NCBI GenBank assembly: GCA_012271225.1
Contig: JAAXGS010000076.1
Location: 839 to 18,649 of the forward strand
Length of the DNA stretch: 17,811 nucleotides
Direction: 5' to 3'
DNA from: Dehalococcoidia bacterium
GTDB lineage: Bacteria > Chloroflexota > Dehalococcoidia > UBA6926
The translations under genes were made by a program, and so were the position numbers. The notes beneath the pieces were generated by a model. It had not been told where the DNA came from and did no database searches. It was given only the letters and a program-made list of their open reading frames with translations. Position 1 is the stretch's first letter. Each line of letters begins with the position of its first letter. This document shows, in pieces, positions 14,608 through 17,811 of this stretch.

Positions 14608-15149
14608 GCGTCCCCCCGGCCTGCGGCAAGGGCCACGGCCAGATCCACAGCTTCCTCCGGCGTGGCGACGCGATGCGCCTGCGTATCGACACGCCCGTCG
14701 ATTTCAAGATTCCAGCTGTTGACTGCCACGACGGGTATTCCCTCGGCGAGCGCGAGTGACATTTCATTCAGCGTGCCGTAGGACCCGTCAATGGCGATCA
14801 CCGCCCGGCCCGCCCGCACGACCATGGCGTTCCTGACGTATCCCAGTCCGGTGGGGATGCGCACAGTGACGTATCGGTTCGCGTCGGCCGCACGGTATGA
14901 GGGCAGGATGCCGACGGTCAGCCCGCCCGCCTCAGCCGCCCCCTTGCAGACAGCTTCCATCACGCCGGAGAGCCCTCCACAGACCACACCCATGCCTCGC
15001 TCGGCAAGCAGACGTCCCACGGTCTCAGCCGTCCTGAACGACGTGGGATCGGGGGCGGAGCCGCCAATGACGGCGATGAGTGTGGCAGCGTCCATGGCGA
15101 TTGTTCTTTCTTTCACTATAGCATCGGCGCGACGGCCGCCGCCGCTCAT
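14604..15149 (-). CDS. TIGR00725/SLOG-type (LOG-like) predicted nucleotide-binding protein
   Basis: This is a Rossmann-like protein of the LOG/'lysine decarboxylase-like' superfamily. Its motifs are IAVIGGSAPD (25-34), VVCGGLSGVMEAVCKGA (55-71), GILPSYRAADAN (80-91), GLGYVRNAMVVRA (101-113) and IDGSYGTLNEMSLAL (120-134). The last corresponds to the PGGxGTxxE phosphate-binding loop of LOG enzymes, but the first Gly-Gly is altered to Asp-Gly-Ser, so cytokinin-type phosphoribohydrolase activity should not be assumed. The biochemical role of this subfamily is unknown. ATG 15149 forms a 4-bp ATGA overlap with the upstream lipoprotein gene and is preferred on that basis. ATG 15095 matches the family N-terminus better (MDAATLIAVIGG) and remains possible. 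Confidence 0.85.
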   Translation of the reverse strand: MSGGGRRADAIVKERTIAMDAATLIAVIGGSAPDPTSFRTAETVGRLLAERGMGVVCGGLSGVMEAVCKGAAEAGGLTVGILPSYRAADANRYVTVRIPTGLGYVRNAMVVRAGRAVIAIDGSYGTLNEMSLALAEGIPVVAVNSWNLEIDGRVDTQAHRVATPEEAVDLAVALAAGRGDA

Positions 15150-17278
15150 TCCCGCCCCGCGTCAGCCAGGCTGCGTATCGTCAGGGTTCCCGCCGCCGGC
15201 CGCCGGGTCAGGGGGGCCATGGGCATGATCATGAGAGCCGCGTCCCGCACATCCCCGGACGTATTATCAAAGAGCAGCGTTCCGTGGCCGTCAGCATCGA
15301 TCTCCATCGGCGTGACTGCCGCCATGCCCGCGTCGTTGACCGTCATCAGGCGAACGGCGTAGTCCTGTCGGACGAGGCCGTTGCTGTAGAAGAAGCCCTG
15401 CGGCGTCCATCCGCCGCGCGCGCCCTCCGCCACGGCGGATGTGTCCGGTGAAACGGCCTGTGCGGGAACATCAGTGAAGCCCCACGCGAAGTTGATGCCC
15501 GGCAGCCAGGCCCCCCCAACGGAGACGCCGTCCAGACTGATGGCCTGATCTGTAATGTACAGGAGGCGGAAGACGACCTCGCCCCCCGCGTACTCTCCCA
15601 GATCAAAATCCACCGGCGTCCATTCAGGGTAGATTCCCTCACCGCTGGCGCCGGTCAGCCCCGGCCCGAGCAATGAGCCAAGCAGGGCGAAATCCGCGTT
15701 CTCGGTCATTCCGGCGGAACGCAGAACGGCCCATGTTGCGCCGTCGTCTGCGGAGCCAAGCGCATACGCATAATCCCAGTCCCTTTCCGTGTCGTAGCGC
15801 AGCAGAAGGGTCAGGACGGCGTCGTTCGAGTCGACTGCGCGCAGATCAAAGGACCGCGTGAGCGAGTAGGCGGCCAGATCGCCGCCGCCGGCGTGCCAGA
15901 AAGCCCCGCGCGCGTCATCCATCTGCGCCGTGAGCGGCGTTGTGGCGTCACCCCGGAACTCGATCTCGTACGCGCCGCGGTCCAACGTGAGATCGATATA
16001 CGTTGGCGCAAACTGTGTAAACGAATAGGAGCGCTCGCCCTCCGCGCTCAGGCGGACTGTCGGTTGCGCCATGGCGGTGAGCCCCGAGTATGGGCTGAGG
16101 TCTGAGCGCCCGGCGAGATAGTTCGCCTCCCCCCAGTCGGCAAGGAATTGAAGCGCGTTGATGTCATGCCCCGTTCGGTTCAGGTATGCGGTGATGCCGT
16201 CCAGTCCGTTGCCCGGCTCAGACACAAATCCGCCCAACGCGCCCGCGTCATCGGCGTAGCGCTCCCGCAGGTAGCGCATGATCAGGCCGGCGCCGGCATA
16301 GTTGCATGCCGCTGCGCCGTTCAGGGCGGGCCAGGCCATGACGTGCGTGGGCGGACAGGACTCAAGAAAATACTCGGCAGATCCCGCGTTCGCAAGGTCA
16401 TGTTCCATCAGCATGGAAAGCCCCTCACTGACCCATGTTGATTCGTCCGGGTCCACCAGATGGAGCAGGGCGTGCTGCAGCTCATGCCCAACAAGGCCAT
16501 CGTATCGGGCGTTCCGCGGATCGCCCGCCGCGCCGCTGGCCGCGTGGAGATACAGAATGAGGCGCCCGTTGGCGTGCGGATTGACGGCGGTCGGATAGAG
16601 GTCCGTGGAGTCGAAATACCCCAGAACGCCCCTGATACGCGCGTGGAGCAGAGTTATGCGCGGCTCCTCTCCAATGAGGGAATCAAATCCCAGCCGGCTC
16701 ATGACGAGCGGACAGATCCGTTCCTCGTACCGCGCCGCCGCCTCGACGAACACGGAGCAGGGGATATCGAGGCTCTCCTGCGCGTAGAAATCGGCATGAT
16801 CCGTTACCGCGCACAACCGCGCCCGGATCGTCATCCGCTTCCCGCCCCCAAGGTCAAACGCGGTGAACTCCCTGACATCGCCAATCGCGTCCCGTTCCGG
16901 CAGCGGATGCGGGCTGAGATCGGCATCCGGCCGCACGGCATGCGCAATGCTGAAGATGTCCAGCGGCGGCGCGGTCAGGGTCTCAAAGGTGAGCGTCTCT
17001 CCATCGTCCATGGGCGTGGCGGTGACGATGGTCTCAGGGGTTGGCGGCGGGGCCGGCGCGGCGTTGCCCGGGGGCGATGTCTCACCGGCGCGCTGCGCTG
17101 CGTCGTTCGTCTGCAGGGGAGTCGGCGGAGGAGTTGGTGTCGCGCTGGCTACGGGATGCGCGGTGGGGGCGGGCAGCGGCGTGTCATTCGCGTCGCCGCC
17201 GCACGCCGCGGCGATGACAAGGAGCGGCATGACGCCGCAGGCGGTTGCGACAAGCGTGATGATGCGGCGGAGAATCAT
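15146..17278 (-). CDS. Secreted lipoprotein zinc metalloprotease (M6/M30-like) with C-terminal immune-inhibitor-A-type domain
   Basis: A 710-residue exported lipoprotein. The signal peptide starts MILRRIITLV and ends in a lipobox, VIAAAC, with lipidated Cys26. A Pro/Thr/Ala-rich linker follows to about residue 90. The catalytic domain (about 95-400) contains GLVGHELQHALLH (HExxH at 265-269, catalytic Glu266) and a third ligand candidate, Glu285, in STWVSEGLSMLMEH, the arrangement of gluzincin metallopeptidases such as M30 relatives. The C-terminal half carries a beta-sandwich like that of M6 immune inhibitor A (WDYAYALGSADDGATW, then the PVDFDLGEYAGGEVVFRLLYITD block with DGVSVGG). It is likely tethered outside the membrane and digests extracellular protein. 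Its start overlaps pth, and its stop overlaps the next gene, by ATGA junctions. Peptidase function is well supported; the exact family is less sure. Confidence 0.85.
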   Translation of the reverse strand: MILRRIITLVATACGVMPLLVIAAACGGDANDTPLPAPTAHPVASATPTPPPTPLQTNDAAQRAGETSPPGNAAPAPPPTPETIVTATPMDDGETLTFETLTAPPLDIFSIAHAVRPDADLSPHPLPERDAIGDVREFTAFDLGGGKRMTIRARLCAVTDHADFYAQESLDIPCSVFVEAAARYEERICPLVMSRLGFDSLIGEEPRITLLHARIRGVLGYFDSTDLYPTAVNPHANGRLILYLHAASGAAGDPRNARYDGLVGHELQHALLHLVDPDESTWVSEGLSMLMEHDLANAGSAEYFLESCPPTHVMAWPALNGAAACNYAGAGLIMRYLRERYADDAGALGGFVSEPGNGLDGITAYLNRTGHDINALQFLADWGEANYLAGRSDLSPYSGLTAMAQPTVRLSAEGERSYSFTQFAPTYIDLTLDRGAYEIEFRGDATTPLTAQMDDARGAFWHAGGGDLAAYSLTRSFDLRAVDSNDAVLTLLLRYDTERDWDYAYALGSADDGATWAVLRSAGMTENADFALLGSLLGPGLTGASGEGIYPEWTPVDFDLGEYAGGEVVFRLLYITDQAISLDGVSVGGAWLPGINFAWGFTDVPAQAVSPDTSAVAEGARGGWTPQGFFYSNGLVRQDYAVRLMTVNDAGMAAVTPMEIDADGHGTLLFDNTSGDVRDAALMIMPMAPLTRRPAAGTLTIRSLADAGRE

Positions 17279-17811
17279 ACGGGGCCGCGCCCGTTGAACT
17301 CATTCATCGCCTGCTCCACGCCGTTCTGCGCGATCGTTTCCATGCAGTCAGCAGCCCGCTCCATCACTGCGTCAAGCCGTTTCTGTTCATCAGGACGAAA
17401 TCGTGAGAGAACATGCCCAATGGCATTGGTGTCGCTGTCATCCGGGCGGCCAACGCCGATGCGCAGCCGCGGAAAGTCCTGCGTTCCCAACGCGCTGATG
17501 ATCGAGCGCATGCCGTTGTGGCCGCCCGCGCTCCCGTACGGCCTCAACCGAATCATGCCGAGCGGCAGGTCCATCTCATCAATGACGATCAGGATGGAGT
17601 CAAGGCGGCGGCCAAACCGGCGGACAACGGGCGCGACCGCGTCCCCGCTGGCATTCATGAACACGCCGGGGAGAATCAGACGGATGTCCCTGCCTGAGAG
17701 CGCGCCGCGTCCAACGACGGATCCGTTGGGCCTCTGCTGAAACTCAATGTCATGACGCCGGGCCAGCCGCTGCACGGCCATTGCGCCCGCGTTGTGGCGC
17801 GTGTTGGCGTA
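17275..17811 (-). CDS. pth: Peptidyl-tRNA hydrolase, bacterial Pth type (5' end outside the window)
   Basis: Pth cleaves peptidyl-tRNA released from stalled ribosomes and is essential in most bacteria. The visible 178 residues start at YANTRHNAG, which contains the catalytic His (E. coli His20). They continue with LPGVFMNASGDAV (Asn68 equivalent), VIDEMDLPLGMIRLR (Asp93 equivalent; the usual HDELD is IDEMD here), YGSAGGHNGMRSI (Asn114 equivalent) and FPRLRIGVGRP. Only about 15 N-terminal residues should be missing. Its TGA overlaps the ATG of the lipoprotein gene by four bases, so it heads the operon as far as can be seen. Confidence 0.95.
   Translation of the reverse strand, partial: YANTRHNAGAMAVQRLARRHDIEFQQRPNGSVVGRGALSGRDIRLILPGVFMNASGDAVAPVVRRFGRRLDSILIVIDEMDLPLGMIRLRPYGSAGGHNGMRSIISALGTQDFPRLRIGVGRPDDSDTNAIGHVLSRFRPDEQKRLDAVMERAADCMETIAQNGVEQAMNEFNGRGPV

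Noticed and set aside
16460..17740. A 426-residue plus-strand reading frame
   Set aside because: It runs antisense through the lipoprotein protease and pth, both clear genes; its translation is low-complexity and unrecognisable.
1..17811. CRISPR arrays, insertion sequences, tRNA or rRNA genes
   Set aside because: No regularly spaced repeats, transposase-like proteins, terminal inverted repeats or recognisable tRNA/rRNA sequence were seen on reading both strands.

Overview
The window is gene-dense, visibly GC-rich bacterial DNA with no rRNA, tRNA, CRISPR array or insertion sequence that I can see. A chromosomal fragment of a Chloroflexota member (Dehalococcoidia or SAR202-like) is my best guess. 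It rests mainly on a giant membrane protein carrying the DUF2298 ('Chlor_Arch_YYY') domain, a family known chiefly from Chloroflexota and archaea, and on the mix of neighbours. The phylum is an inference, not something the sequence proves.

Left end (1-1636): the N-terminal part of sufB (Fe-S cluster assembly) runs leftward off the window. Across a 353-bp divergent intergenic region lies a DsbA/FrnE-family thiol oxidoreductase. Its reading frame is interrupted by a single TGA exactly where the first cysteine of the CPWC redox motif should be. The frame is open on both sides, the gene has full family length if TGA is decoded, and a small hairpin with a GGUC-type loop sits just downstream. The best reading is a selenocysteine-containing UxxC oxidoreductase. 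Gene callers would truncate it to a fragment starting at 1166 that lacks the active site. This is the most notable item in the window.

Potassium and signalling block, plus strand (1775-6899): a KtrB/TrkH-type K+ channel subunit and its RCK partner (KtrA/TrkA) come first. A metallo-beta-lactamase-fold hydrolase, a HIT-family protein, a UspA-type universal stress protein and two more TrkA-like proteins follow. One of these two has only the NAD-binding RCK_N half. There are therefore three RCK regulators and one channel subunit. A strong GC hairpin ends this block where it meets the convergent minus-strand genes.

Minus-strand block (6982-17811): read in transcription order from the right, it contains pth (peptidyl-tRNA hydrolase, start outside the window), a large secreted lipoprotein metalloprotease, a TIGR00725/SLOG-type nucleotide-binding protein, eno, gap, a 1444-residue glycosyltransferase-39/DUF2298 fusion, a small one-helix membrane protein and a YtxH-like protein. 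The first four genes are joined by successive 4-bp ATGA overlaps, indicating a tightly coupled operon. Enolase and GAPDH give the block a glycolytic core. The gap between eno and gap carries a 10-bp perfect inverted repeat that may terminate or regulate transcription.
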